The position numbers and the translations under genes are program-made. A DNA stretch of 29,600 nucleotides from DALYJJ01 sp031969915. Its GTDB lineage: Bacteria > Acidobacteriota > Terriglobia > Bryobacterales > Bryobacteraceae. The stretch covers positions 1-29,600 of the forward strand of contig DALYJJ010000078.1 of the NCBI GenBank assembly GCA_031969915.1, written 5' to 3'. Under the pieces are notes generated by a model. It was not told the origin of the DNA, ran no database searches, and saw nothing but the letters and a program-made list of their open reading frames with translations. Of this stretch, positions 8,120 to 16,177 are shown in pieces; position 1 is the stretch's first letter, and each line of letters opens with the position of its first letter.

Positions 8120-8929
8120 TTACGGGCGTTCGCCCGCGGCGAGTCGCGCGTCGATCGCGTCAATCACCGGCAGCAGGTCGGCCGATGTATCGATCACGTA
8201 GTGCGCGCCAAGGGCCAGGAACTTCTCGCGCGCCGCGCGGAACCGCGAGGCGCGCTCGCCGGCCGAAAGCGCGGCGAGTTGCTCCGCGGAGAGCCCGATC
8301 TCATTGCCCGTCGCGACCACCGAAACCGCCCACATCCCGGCGTTCTTGGCTTCCGCGATGTCCACCGGCGTGTCGCCGACCTTCACGAACGTGCTCATCG
8401 GATACACGCCCATGGTCCGGGCCGCGTGAAACGCCATCCAGGGCGCGGGCCGGCCGCCGCCCACCATGTCCGGGCAAACGAAGATGTCGGGGTTGTATCC
8501 ATTGGCGGTGGCGGAGCGGATGAGCCCTTCCATCATCGCCACGTCGAATCCCGTCGTCGAAGAGAACCGGATTCCTCGCCTCCGCAACTCGGCGGTCATC
8601 TCCGGAACGCCCGGCAACACTTCGGAGTGGCGCTCCAGCACTTCCACCTGGAGCGCGGTGAACTCAGGATAAAGGTGGTCAAGCAGGGCGGCATCGGGCG
8701 ATGCCCCGTGCCGCTCCGTCCACCGCTGCTTTATGGAAGGATCGTTGAGCATCGACCAAATGTGGTCGCGCTTGTGCGCCCCCATCGGTACGCGGGCCTC
8801 CGGTTCGGTCACCGCGACGCCGTGGCGTGCGAACAATTCGACGAAAGCGACTACCGGCCCCCGGCTGCCGAAGTCGATTACCGTTCCCGACAGGTCGAAG
8901 ATGACGGCCTGCACTTTGTCGGACTGCAT
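8120..8929 (-). CDS. phnX: Phosphonoacetaldehyde hydrolase-like C-P bond hydrolase (PhnX family)
   Basis: A HAD-superfamily enzyme of 269 residues that lines up with phosphonatase without gaps at the N-terminus: nucleophile Asp12, cap-domain Lys53 (the Schiff-base lysine) and His56 and Met49 all fall at the numbers known for the Bacillus cereus enzyme. Further conserved parts are SSTTGFD, GRPAPWM and KVGDTPVDIAEAKNAG. The known reaction splits phosphonoacetaldehyde to acetaldehyde and phosphate. Residue 14 is Ser where PhnX has Ala, so the substrate may differ. No phnW transaminase is nearby. A TTG at 8947 lies inside the ribosome binding site, so the ATG at 8929, ten bases after GAGGAG, is preferred. 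It is the last gene of the aldolase-HAD-dehydrogenase operon. Confidence 0.88.
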   Translation of the reverse strand: MQSDKVQAVIFDLSGTVIDFGSRGPVVAFVELFARHGVAVTEPEARVPMGAHKRDHIWSMLNDPSIKQRWTERHGASPDAALLDHLYPEFTALQVEVLERHSEVLPGVPEMTAELRRRGIRFSSTTGFDVAMMEGLIRSATANGYNPDIFVCPDMVGGGRPAPWMAFHAARTMGVYPMSTFVKVGDTPVDIAEAKNAGMWAVSVVATGNEIGLSAEQLAALSAGERASRFRAAREKFLALGAHYVIDTSADLLPVIDAIDARLAAGERP

Positions 8930-8957
8930 TGTTAATGGTCTCCTCAATTCAGTTCAT

Positions 8958-10058
8958 TCACGGGCGGAGCGCCACGCGCGGCGGCTTGACATTCTCGGCG
9001 AAGTCAAACGCCTCCTGAGTCTCTTCCAGGCGAAAACTCCGGCCGATGAGTTCGGCGAACGGATACCGCGCGACGGTGTCGGACAGGAAGCTGACCGCGG
9101 CCTTGAGGTCCTGCGCCTCGTAGTTGTACACGCCCTGCAGGCGAATCATGCGCCGCACGATCTGTTCGGCGTCGAGCGCGATCGGACGGGAAGGGAAGGT
9201 CGCGCCCGCCATCACGAACCGGCCCCCGAAACGCAGCAGCTCGAAGCCGGCTTCCATTGCTTCAGGCACGCCGGTGAACTCGAGCACGAATTCCGCGCCC
9301 CGCCCCGCCGTGAGTTCCTTCACCGCGCCCGCCAGTTCTGCTTGTCCAGCGCGGCCGTCAAGGACCTGATCGGCGCCGAAGCGGCGCGCCAACTCCCAAC
9401 GGCGCGGATCGGTTTCGACCGCTATCACCTGCGCTGCGCCGTGTTGCCTCGCCATCGCACAGGCCGTCAAGCCGAGCATGCCGGCGCCGTAGACAACCAC
9501 ATTCGCGCCCGCGAGCGATCCGGCGTAGCGGACCACCGCGGCGACCGTGGAGGTCGCACAGTTGGCGGGGCTCGCCACTTCGTCGGGCACGTTCGCCGGC
9601 ACGCGGCAGATCGCGGTCCGCTCCGGCAGGAAACAGAATTCCGCGAAGCCGCCGATCAGGTCCAAGCCCGGCCGCAGCGCCTCATGCCCGAACTTCAGCA
9701 GCCGCTCGCACTTCGGCGGCAAGCCGTGGTTGCAGTAGAAGCACTCGCCGCAGCTCCAGACCATCGACCACGTTACGCGGTCGCCCACCGCGAGCCGCGC
9801 GCCATCCACATCGGTGGCGCCTCCCGGACCCAACGCCGCGACGTCACCCACCATCTCGTGCCCGAGCACGCTCGGCGCCGGCGATTTCCGCCGCCCAAAG
9901 AACGTGTGCAGGTCGCTGCCGCAGATCGTCGTGCAGCGCACGCGCACCAGCGCCTCCGATCCTTTCAACTCGGGCACCGCGAATTCCCTGAGGCGCATCG
10001 GCTCGCCCGGCGCCACGTAAACCGCCGCCTTCGCCGTTGCCGGCAGAACGCTAGTCAC
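8958..10058 (-). CDS. Zinc-dependent alcohol dehydrogenase of the phosphonate-catabolism-associated type
   Basis: A medium-chain dehydrogenase of 366 residues. Catalytic zinc motifs are ICGSDLH (Cys46) and LGHEMVG (His67, Glu68). The structural zinc site is the four-cysteine CGECFYCNHGLPPKC (Cys103, 106, 109, 117). The nucleotide site is GAGMLG at 191-196, and VIAVETD places an acidic residue at the end of the next strand, which favours NAD. It resembles the clade (TIGR03366) repeatedly found beside phosphonate genes, consistent with phnX downstream. The GTG at 10058 has GGGGAG seven bases before it and overlaps the HAD gene by four bases (GTGA). An ATG at 10073 is the alternative. It could oxidise a hydroxyphosphonate to the aldehyde used by PhnX, or process the released aldehyde. 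Confidence 0.87.
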   Translation of the reverse strand: MTSVLPATAKAAVYVAPGEPMRLREFAVPELKGSEALVRVRCTTICGSDLHTFFGRRKSPAPSVLGHEMVGDVAALGPGGATDVDGARLAVGDRVTWSMVWSCGECFYCNHGLPPKCERLLKFGHEALRPGLDLIGGFAEFCFLPERTAICRVPANVPDEVASPANCATSTVAAVVRYAGSLAGANVVVYGAGMLGLTACAMARQHGAAQVIAVETDPRRWELARRFGADQVLDGRAGQAELAGAVKELTAGRGAEFVLEFTGVPEAMEAGFELLRFGGRFVMAGATFPSRPIALDAEQIVRRMIRLQGVYNYEAQDLKAAVSFLSDTVARYPFAELIGRSFRLEETQEAFDFAENVKPPRVALRP

Positions 10059-10792
10059 TTGGTGTCTCCCCATTCGATCAATTCCGCAACGCGCACGGCC
10101 CGCGGGTCGTCCGCTTCGCCCAGCGATTCGACTACGCGGCGGGCTCCCCCGAAGTTTTCGCCAGCGGTCATTTCGCTGACGGTGACCAGGCACGGCATTC
10201 CTGCCGCCAGCGCTGCGGCCAGCCCGATCGCCGAGTCCTCCACGACCACGCAATTCCGCGGAGCAACGCCGAGCCGCTGCGCGCACAGTTGGTAGACTTC
10301 CGGATCCGGCTTCTTCCGGCTGACGACGTCCCCGGCGAGAACCACATCGAATCGCCCCGCCAGCGCTTCTCCGAACACGTGGTGCATCATCGCCCGCACG
10401 GAGGATTCCGCGGACGTCGAGGCCATGGCAAGCCGCCATCCCAGCGCTAGCGCTTCTTCAGCGAGCCTCCGTACGCCGGGCCGCGCCGGGATTTCGCCCT
10501 GCTCGACGATCCGACGATAGATCTCGCTCTTGCGCCGATGCCACCCCCGAACCAGTTCCTCGCGGGCTTCCCTCGCGGAGGGCGGCGGGAACACCGCCTG
10601 GAATGCGGGTTCCGCAAGCAGCGCGAGCAGTCGCTCTTTGCCGCCGCCGATTCGCAGCAGCTCCCTGTAGTCCTCGACACTCCATGTCCACGGGATGCCG
10701 CACTCGGCGAACATCCGGTTGAAGGCGATGCGGTGGCCGCGCGATTCCGTTTCGCCCAGCACACCGTCGCAGTCGAAGATCAGCGCTCTCAC
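10055..10792 (-). CDS. HAD-superfamily hydrolase, CbbY/beta-phosphoglucomutase-like
   Basis: A 245-residue HAD subfamily IA protein. Motif I is FDCDGVLGETES (Asp7, Asp9), the helical cap follows, motif II is MASTSAESS, the motif III lysine is in SRKKPDPEVY, and motif IV is VVVEDSAIGLAAA. Relatives remove phosphate from, or isomerise, sugar phosphates, for example CbbY acting on xylulose-1,5-bisphosphate. It is joined to both neighbours by four-base GTGA overlaps, which indicates one operon with the class II aldolase before it and the zinc dehydrogenase after it. A plausible job is dephosphorylating the aldolase substrate or product; the exact substrate is unknown. Confidence 0.87.
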   Translation of the reverse strand: MRALIFDCDGVLGETESRGHRIAFNRMFAECGIPWTWSVEDYRELLRIGGGKERLLALLAEPAFQAVFPPPSAREAREELVRGWHRRKSEIYRRIVEQGEIPARPGVRRLAEEALALGWRLAMASTSAESSVRAMMHHVFGEALAGRFDVVLAGDVVSRKKPDPEVYQLCAQRLGVAPRNCVVVEDSAIGLAAALAAGMPCLVTVSEMTAGENFGGARRVVESLGEADDPRAVRVAELIEWGDTK

Positions 10793-11643
10793 GCCGCCAT
10801 CCCTTCGCTGCCGAACTGGCGCAGAAACCGGGCGGCGGCCGCCTCCAGGGCCCCGTGCACAGCACGGAACAGCGCGAGGGGATCGCCGGCCTGCGGATTG
10901 CTTTCCAGGTACAGCCGGGCCGCTTCGAGAAAGGTGAGCTTCAATTGCGTCGATACGTTGATCTTGACCGCGCCCTTCTGGATGAGCGCGCGAAAGGTCT
11001 CTTCGGTTAGACCAGTCCCGCCGTGTACGACCACCGGAATTCCCGTCGCCTCGACGATTTCGCCGACGCGCGCCACATTCACTTTCGGAGTCTGCTTGTA
11101 CAATCCGTGGGCCGTGCCGATCGCCGGCGCGAAGCTGTCCACGCCCGTTTCGCGGAGGAAACGCACGGCGTCTGCCAGTGCCACCACGCCTCCCTCTTCC
11201 TCCGAGCCGTGCCCGTCCTCCACGCCGCGGATGGCCTCGAGTTCGCCTTCCACTGCCGCGCCGAACGGCCGGGCGAATGCCACCACCTCCCGCGTCTGCC
11301 GCAGATTCTCTTCATAGCTCAGCGCCGAGGCGTCGAATAGCACGGAGTTCCAACCCGCGCGCACGCACTCCTCGATGAGCGCGCGATCCGGGCAGTGATC
11401 CAGGTGCAGTGTGCACGGTACGGTGTGCCTCGCTGCCGTCTCCTCGAAAAGAACGCGCCACCATCTCGCGCTCCGCTGTTTCACCGTCTTCACCGACAGC
11501 TGGACGATGACCGGCGACCGTGCCTTTGCGGCCGCGGCGAGCACCGCATCCAGGCTCAGATCGTTGAACACGTTGAACGCCGCGACGGCGTATCCGCGTC
11601 GTGCCGCGTCGCGGAGCAGTTCCTGCATCGGAAGGACCGGCAT
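10789..11643 (-). CDS. Class II (zinc) ketose-bisphosphate aldolase-like protein
   Basis: A 284-residue class II aldolase of the Fba/GatY/KbaY family. TLHLDHCPD holds catalytic Asp82 and zinc ligand His83. GTAHGLYK supplies His179, VVVHGGTGL His207, and KINVSTQ the phosphate-binding part near 227-233. These enzymes cleave or form a carbon bond between dihydroxyacetone phosphate and an aldehyde. An in-frame GTG at 11655 exists, but the ATG at 11643 is preferred because GTGGAG precedes it by about six bases. It heads the minus-strand operon and is divergent from a TonB-dependent receptor. In this context the aldehyde partner could be the one released by the PhnX-like enzyme (inference). Confidence 0.88.
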   Translation of the reverse strand: MPVLPMQELLRDAARRGYAVAAFNVFNDLSLDAVLAAAAKARSPVIVQLSVKTVKQRSARWWRVLFEETAARHTVPCTLHLDHCPDRALIEECVRAGWNSVLFDASALSYEENLRQTREVVAFARPFGAAVEGELEAIRGVEDGHGSEEEGGVVALADAVRFLRETGVDSFAPAIGTAHGLYKQTPKVNVARVGEIVEATGIPVVVHGGTGLTEETFRALIQKGAVKINVSTQLKLTFLEAARLYLESNPQAGDPLALFRAVHGALEAAAARFLRQFGSEGMAA

Positions 11644-11846
11644 TTCAGGCTCCACTTCAGCTTAGAACCGCCACCCCAGCCGCGCCATCATTCCGCATCG
11701 CAGATTTCCGCCAAACGGCGGCGGTGAACACGGCAATTCGGCAATCGCCATCCTTGCTGGAGCCCCGTCGAAACGGCATTGAAACGGTAGTGTCCGATTG
11801 CCCGAACCTGCCTCAGGATTGCGGGGAAAATGAATACTCGCTGCGA

Positions 11847-11875
11847 TTGTCCGCCTCGCCCCCCAAGCCTATTCT
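11847..11875 (+). promoter_or_regulatory. Candidate sigma70-type promoter for the first TonB-dependent receptor
   Basis: TTGTCC (11847-11852) and TATTCT (11870-11875) are separated by 17 bases and lie about 40 bases before the receptor ATG at 11914, where AAGGAG (11896-11901) serves as ribosome binding site. It lies in the 270-base divergent region shared with the aldolase operon. Each box matches four of six consensus positions, so the call is tentative. Confidence 0.35.
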
Positions 11876-11913
11876 GAGAGTGCTTCAGCTCAATCAAGGA
11901 GTCTTCGCCGGCC

Positions 11914-14900
11914 ATGCGTTTCACTTTCACCGCTTTGCTCGCCGTGTGCCTCGCGGCGCCGGCCGTCGCCCAGGAATTCCGGGGCACCATCCTTGGACGG
12001 GTGGTGGACCCTCAGTTGACCGCCGTGCCGGGCGCTGTTGTTGCGGTGACTCAGTTGGAAACCAGCGTGAAGCGCGAGTCGCTGACCAACCAGTCCGGCG
12101 ATTACTATGTTCCCTTCCTGCTTCCGGGCACCTACGAAGTCAAGGTGTCTAAGGACGGATTCAAGGCGTTTGTGCGGAGCGGCATTGAGGTGCGTACGCT
12201 CGATCGCCTCCGCATCGATGTCGGCCTCGACCTGGGCGCCATTACAGAGTCGATCGCCGTCACCGCGGAGTCGCCCTTGCTCGAAGTGACGAGCGGGGAC
12301 CGCGGCGAAGTGGTCTCCACCAAGATGCTCAGCGACCTTCCCACCAGCGGCCACAACGCGCTCATGATCCAGCGCCTGATGCCGGGCATGAGCGGCGGAA
12401 CGCGCACCTTCGCCCGCATTTTCGACACCGGCACTGTCATCGACTTCGGCATGTCCGGCGGCATCCGGCGCCGCAACGAGATCCTGCTCGACGGCGTCAA
12501 CAACACGACATCGGATTTCCAGGTCGCGCATATTCCTTCGGCCGAAGCCGTGGTCGAGGTCAAGGTCCAGACCAATTCCTACGACGCCCAATATGGCCAC
12601 ACTTCCGGCGGCATTATCAACGCCGTCACCAAGTCCGGCACGAATCAGTTTCACGGCTCCGGTTTCTTCCACGCGCAGCACACCGCTCTCGACGCCAACA
12701 GCTTCTTCAATAACCGCAATGGCATCGACAAGCCCGGCCGCAACTACTATCAGTACGGCTTCTCCGCCGGCGGACCCGTCTGGATGCCCAAGCTGTACAA
12801 CGGCCGCAGCCGTACCTTCTTCTTCGTCAACTACGAATCGGTGGACAGCGCCGATGGCCGTTCGTCGCTTTGGACCGTGCCCACCGCGCAGGAGCGCAGG
12901 GGCGATTTCTCGAACACCCGCAACCAGACCGGGGCGCTGATCGGTGTTTTCGATCCGTTGACGACGCGTCCCGACCCCGCGCGCCCGGGAAATTACCTGC
13001 GCGACGCGTTCGCCGGCAACGTCATCCCCGCCAGCCGGATCAACCGTGTCGCCACCAGCCTGATTCAATACTATCCGCTGCCCAACGTGCCCGGCGCGGC
13101 GTTCACCAACGTGGGGAATTGGGCCTATTCGGGTACCAGCGCCGACAACTATGACTCGATCATCGGCCGCATCGACCACAATTTCACTGAGCGCCAGCAG
13201 ATCTTCGTGCGCGGCCACTGGAACCGCCGCTTCCAGCGGGACGATGACATGTACGGCCCCGACAACCCCGCCGGCAATCTCTATTACCTCGGCCGGCGCG
13301 GCAGCGTAGGCGGCGCGGCGGACTACACGAACACCCTCACTCCCACCACGCTACTGAACCTCCGCTATGGCTACTCGCGCTTCGAGGATCCCATCCGGAA
13401 CCTCTCGAGCGGCTTCGACCAGGCGGCGGCCGGCATCCCAGCTTCGCTCGTTGCTCAGATGCAGGAGGTTACTTTCCCCACAATCAGTCCGAGCGGCTTC
13501 GGCCAGTTGGGGCGCTCCAGCAGCAGCCTTACCGCACTCGATTCGCATTCCTACCAGGGGCTGCTCACCAGGACCCTCGCCCGCCACACCATCCGCGCCG
13601 GCGGCGACTACCGCATCTACCGCAACAACCCATTCCCGGGTGGCAACCTCGCCGGCAGCTACAGCTTCAACGCCGCATTTACACAGGGCCCGGACCCGCT
13701 GCGCGGCAGCAACACCGCTGGTTTCTCCATGGCCTCGCTCCTCCTCGGCTATCCCAGCAGCGGTTCCATCGACCGCATCTCGGCCCTCTCCTATCAGGCT
13801 CCCTACGGCGCCTTGTTCATCCAGGATGACTTCCGCCTCTCGCGCCGCCTCACGCTCAACTTCGGACTTCGCCTGGACCTCAACGGGGCGTGGCGCGAAC
13901 GGTACAACCGCATGACCCGCGGTTACGCCTTCGACACCGCCAGCCCCCTGCAGTCGCAGGTGACGGGCCTGAACCTCCGCGGCGGACTCCTCTTCGCCGG
14001 CCAGAACGGCCTGCCCAGCGAGAACTCCGACGGCGGCGCCGCGTGGGGTCCGCGCTTCGGCTTCGCCTACGACGCCGGCCGCAATACCGTCATCCGCGGC
14101 GGCTTCGGCATGATCTACTCCGGGATTACCTACTTCGGTTCTGGTTCCGACACCGCCACGGGCTACAGTGTGACCACCCCCTACGTGCCCAGCATCGACG
14201 GCGGGCTCACGCCCGCTAACTCCCTCTCCAATCCCTTCCCAACGCCGGTTCTCCAGCCCACCGGCAACGCGGACGGCCTCCGGACATTGGTCGGCCAGTC
14301 GATCCGCTTCTTCGACCCCACGGTTCGCGTCCCCGGCGCCTACCAGTACAGCTTCAGCATCGGTCATCAATTCCAGAAGCACTATCTCGCCGAGGTCAGC
14401 TACGTCGGCAGCCGCGGCTTCAACGGTCCGCTGCCTTCCATCCAGTGGAACCAGCTACCGCCCGAAGTGCTGGCGCAGGGCAGCTCACTGCTGCAGCCTG
14501 TCAACAACCCCTTCTTCGGAATCATCAATTCGGGACCCCTCGCCTCGCGCACCGTCACGCGCTCCCGTCTCCTTCGTCCGTTCCCCCACTTCGACCAGGT
14601 CACCGAGGTCTTCCCGACCCGCGGCGCGTCGATCTACCACTCCATGCAGGCCAAACTGGAGCGGCGCTTCCGCGGCGGCGTCATGCTGCTCACCTCCTAC
14701 ACCTGGTCGAAGCAGATGCAGAACTTCGAGCGTACCGGCGACGCGCCGCAGAATAACTACAACCTGCTTCCCGAATGGGCGGTGTCTGAAATTGATCGAA
14801 CCCACCGCTTCACCGGCGCCTGGGTGGTCGAACTCCCGTTTGGCCGGGGCAAGGCCTTCGGCGCTTCCGCGCCTGCTGTTCTGCGTCAGATGATCTCGAA

Positions 14901-15366
14901 CTGGCAGGTGAACGGCTCCACGACGCTCGAAAGTGGAACCCCACTCTCGTTCAGTGTCACGCCCAACACGACCAACGCCCTCGGCGGCGGACAGCGCCCT
15001 CACTCCACGGGCTCCACCGCCCGCCGCGACGGCTATGCGTCCACCGACGACATGCTGGACCGTTTCTTCGACACGTCGCAGTTCCTGCGCCCCGATCCGT
15101 TCACCTTCGGCAACCTCGGCCGCCGCATCAACGACGTCCGCGGCTTCCCCTTCATGAACCTCGAACTCTCCCTGCAGTGGCAGATGCGCCTTGCCGAGCG
15201 ATACAGCCTCCAGTTTCGCGCCGAAGCCTTCAACGCCCTCAACCGGGCGGATTTCAGCAACCCAAGCACCACTCTGGGCAGTACCGCCTTTGGCACCGTG
15301 ACTTCCGTCAAGCAGGAAGCCAACCCCGCGCGCCAGATCCAGTTGGTGGTTCGATTCGTATTCTGA
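11914..15366 (+). CDS. TonB-dependent receptor, Oar-like, with carboxypeptidase-regulatory-like domain (receptor 1)
   Basis: An 1150-residue outer-membrane protein. It has a signal peptide (cleavage after AVAQ, about residue 20), a carboxypeptidase-regulatory-like beta-sandwich (about 22-105, starting GTILGRVVDP), a plug domain (about 115-250, with YDAQYGHTSGGIINAVTKSG) and a long beta-barrel ending in phenylalanine (VVRFVF), as expected for BAM-inserted proteins. Such receptors import large or scarce substrates with TonB energy. The domain arrangement is characteristic of the Acidobacteria expansions. It is transcribed divergently from the aldolase-HAD-dehydrogenase-phnX operon, so it may serve as the outer-membrane uptake step for that pathway, but the ligand cannot be read from the sequence. 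Confidence 0.93.
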   Translation: MRFTFTALLAVCLAAPAVAQEFRGTILGRVVDPQLTAVPGAVVAVTQLETSVKRESLTNQSGDYYVPFLLPGTYEVKVSKDGFKAFVRSGIEVRTLDRLRIDVGLDLGAITESIAVTAESPLLEVTSGDRGEVVSTKMLSDLPTSGHNALMIQRLMPGMSGGTRTFARIFDTGTVIDFGMSGGIRRRNEILLDGVNNTTSDFQVAHIPSAEAVVEVKVQTNSYDAQYGHTSGGIINAVTKSGTNQFHGSGFFHAQHTALDANSFFNNRNGIDKPGRNYYQYGFSAGGPVWMPKLYNGRSRTFFFVNYESVDSADGRSSLWTVPTAQERRGDFSNTRNQTGALIGVFDPLTTRPDPARPGNYLRDAFAGNVIPASRINRVATSLIQYYPLPNVPGAAFTNVGNWAYSGTSADNYDSIIGRIDHNFTERQQIFVRGHWNRRFQRDDDMYGPDNPAGNLYYLGRRGSVGGAADYTNTLTPTTLLNLRYGYSRFEDPIRNLSSGFDQAAAGIPASLVAQMQEVTFPTISPSGFGQLGRSSSSLTALDSHSYQGLLTRTLARHTIRAGGDYRIYRNNPFPGGNLAGSYSFNAAFTQGPDPLRGSNTAGFSMASLLLGYPSSGSIDRISALSYQAPYGALFIQDDFRLSRRLTLNFGLRLDLNGAWRERYNRMTRGYAFDTASPLQSQVTGLNLRGGLLFAGQNGLPSENSDGGAAWGPRFGFAYDAGRNTVIRGGFGMIYSGITYFGSGSDTATGYSVTTPYVPSIDGGLTPANSLSNPFPTPVLQPTGNADGLRTLVGQSIRFFDPTVRVPGAYQYSFSIGHQFQKHYLAEVSYVGSRGFNGPLPSIQWNQLPPEVLAQGSSLLQPVNNPFFGIINSGPLASRTVTRSRLLRPFPHFDQVTEVFPTRGASIYHSMQAKLERRFRGGVMLLTSYTWSKQMQNFERTGDAPQNNYNLLPEWAVSEIDRTHRFTGAWVVELPFGRGKAFGASAPAVLRQMISNWQVNGSTTLESGTPLSFSVTPNTTNALGGGQRPHSTGSTARRDGYASTDDMLDRFFDTSQFLRPDPFTFGNLGRRINDVRGFPFMNLELSLQWQMRLAERYSLQFRAEAFNALNRADFSNPSTTLGSTAFGTVTSVKQEANPARQIQLVVRFVF

Positions 15367-15468
15367 CCGGGCCGTGCGGCGAGCGTCGTTCTCCTCGGCG
15401 CCGTAAAGACGGTCGCCATTGGCGAATGGCATCGATCCATGCCATACGTCTGTGGCATGCTTGGGGAA

Positions 15469-15726
15469 ATGAAGAACTTCCATTTACCTCTCCCGGATGA
15501 CACCTATGAGCAACTGAGGTCCGCCGCGGAGCGATCGAAGGTGCCGGCAACCGCCATCGCGCGGGAGGCAATTGATCTCTGGTTGAGGCAGCGATTGCGA
15601 AGGTCCCGGCACGAAGCGATCGCTGCTTACGCGGCGAAGGCAGCAGGCACCACCCTTGATTTGGACGCCAATCTCGAAGCGGCAGGGATTGAGCACTTGA
15701 TGACAACAGGCAGGGAATCGAAGTGA
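15469..15726 (+). CDS. Ribbon-helix-helix antitoxin of a MazF-type pair
   Basis: A protein of about 85 residues starting MKNFHLPLPDDTYEQL, a ribbon-helix-helix DNA-binding pattern (beta strand, then helices to about residue 42), with a C-terminal tail likely to hold the toxin. The frame is open from 15439 with ATGs at 15439, 15457 and 15469. The last fits the fold best, but none has a well-spaced ribosome binding site. Its stop overlaps the MazF start by four bases (GTGA). Role: repress the operon and neutralise the ribonuclease encoded next. Confidence 0.8.
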   Translation: MKNFHLPLPDDTYEQLRSAAERSKVPATAIAREAIDLWLRQRLRRSRHEAIAAYAAKAAGTTLDLDANLEAAGIEHLMTTGRESK

Positions 15727-16070
15727 GGCGGGGAGAGGTTCATTGGGCTGACTTGGTCCCGCGATCCGGCTCCGGACAATCGGGGCGTCGTCGCGTGATC
15801 ATCGTTTCGCATGACGGCTTCAACCAGACTGTTGGCTGGCGGTCGATCATCGTCGTTCCAATTTCAACTTCCGCGTCACAAGGGGGACGGGGCCCCACGG
15901 TAATCGAGATTCCTGCCGGCGCCGCCGGGCTGTCGAAGACCAGCTTTGCGGTCTGTCATCAGGTGACCACGCTCGACCGCGCCAAACTCACCAAGAGGGT
16001 CGGCGCGTTGCCGGGCGAGGTCTTGGAAGAAGTGGAACTGGCGTTGAAGGCGGCGATGGACCTGGAGTGA
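15723..16070 (+). CDS. MazF/PemK family endoribonuclease toxin
   Basis: A 115-residue protein with the MazF layout: RRGEVHWADLVP at 2-13, RRRVIIVSHDGFN near 22-34, the IIVVPIST strand near 44-51, and a CHQVTTLDRAKL motif near 79-90 that contributes to the dimer and RNA site. Family members cleave single-stranded mRNA at short sequences. The GTG start overlaps the ribbon-helix-helix antitoxin by four bases. All core motifs are present, so it is probably active. Cleavage specificity is unknown. Confidence 0.9.
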   Translation: MRRGEVHWADLVPRSGSGQSGRRRVIIVSHDGFNQTVGWRSIIVVPISTSASQGGRGPTVIEIPAGAAGLSKTSFAVCHQVTTLDRAKLTKRVGALPGEVLEEVELALKAAMDLE

Positions 16071-16177
16071 GCCGGTCCCTGTCCGCCGCCGCAACCACCG
16101 GCGCGCCACACGGATTTTCACGCTGACCTAACGGAATCTTCATCGGATATCGACCAACGGCTCTCCAAGATAGCTCC

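Noticed and set aside
8121..8140. Short GC-rich hairpin between the convergent MFS and phnX genes, considered as a terminator
   Set aside because: The loop is only two bases, it lies inside the phnX coding end and has no T-run.
8930..10439. Extended upstream starts for phnX (TTG 8947) and the dehydrogenase (open to 10439)
   Set aside because: The phnX TTG lies within its own ribosome binding site. The dehydrogenase extension runs antisense-like through the HAD gene in another frame, while the GTG at 10058 has a proper ribosome binding site and a four-base overlap.
11890..13218. Long minus-strand open frame (442 codons) across the start of receptor 1
   Set aside because: It is antisense to a receptor with clear signal peptide and domains. 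Val/Ala/Gly/Asp-rich composition is typical of the antisense frame of GC-rich genes.
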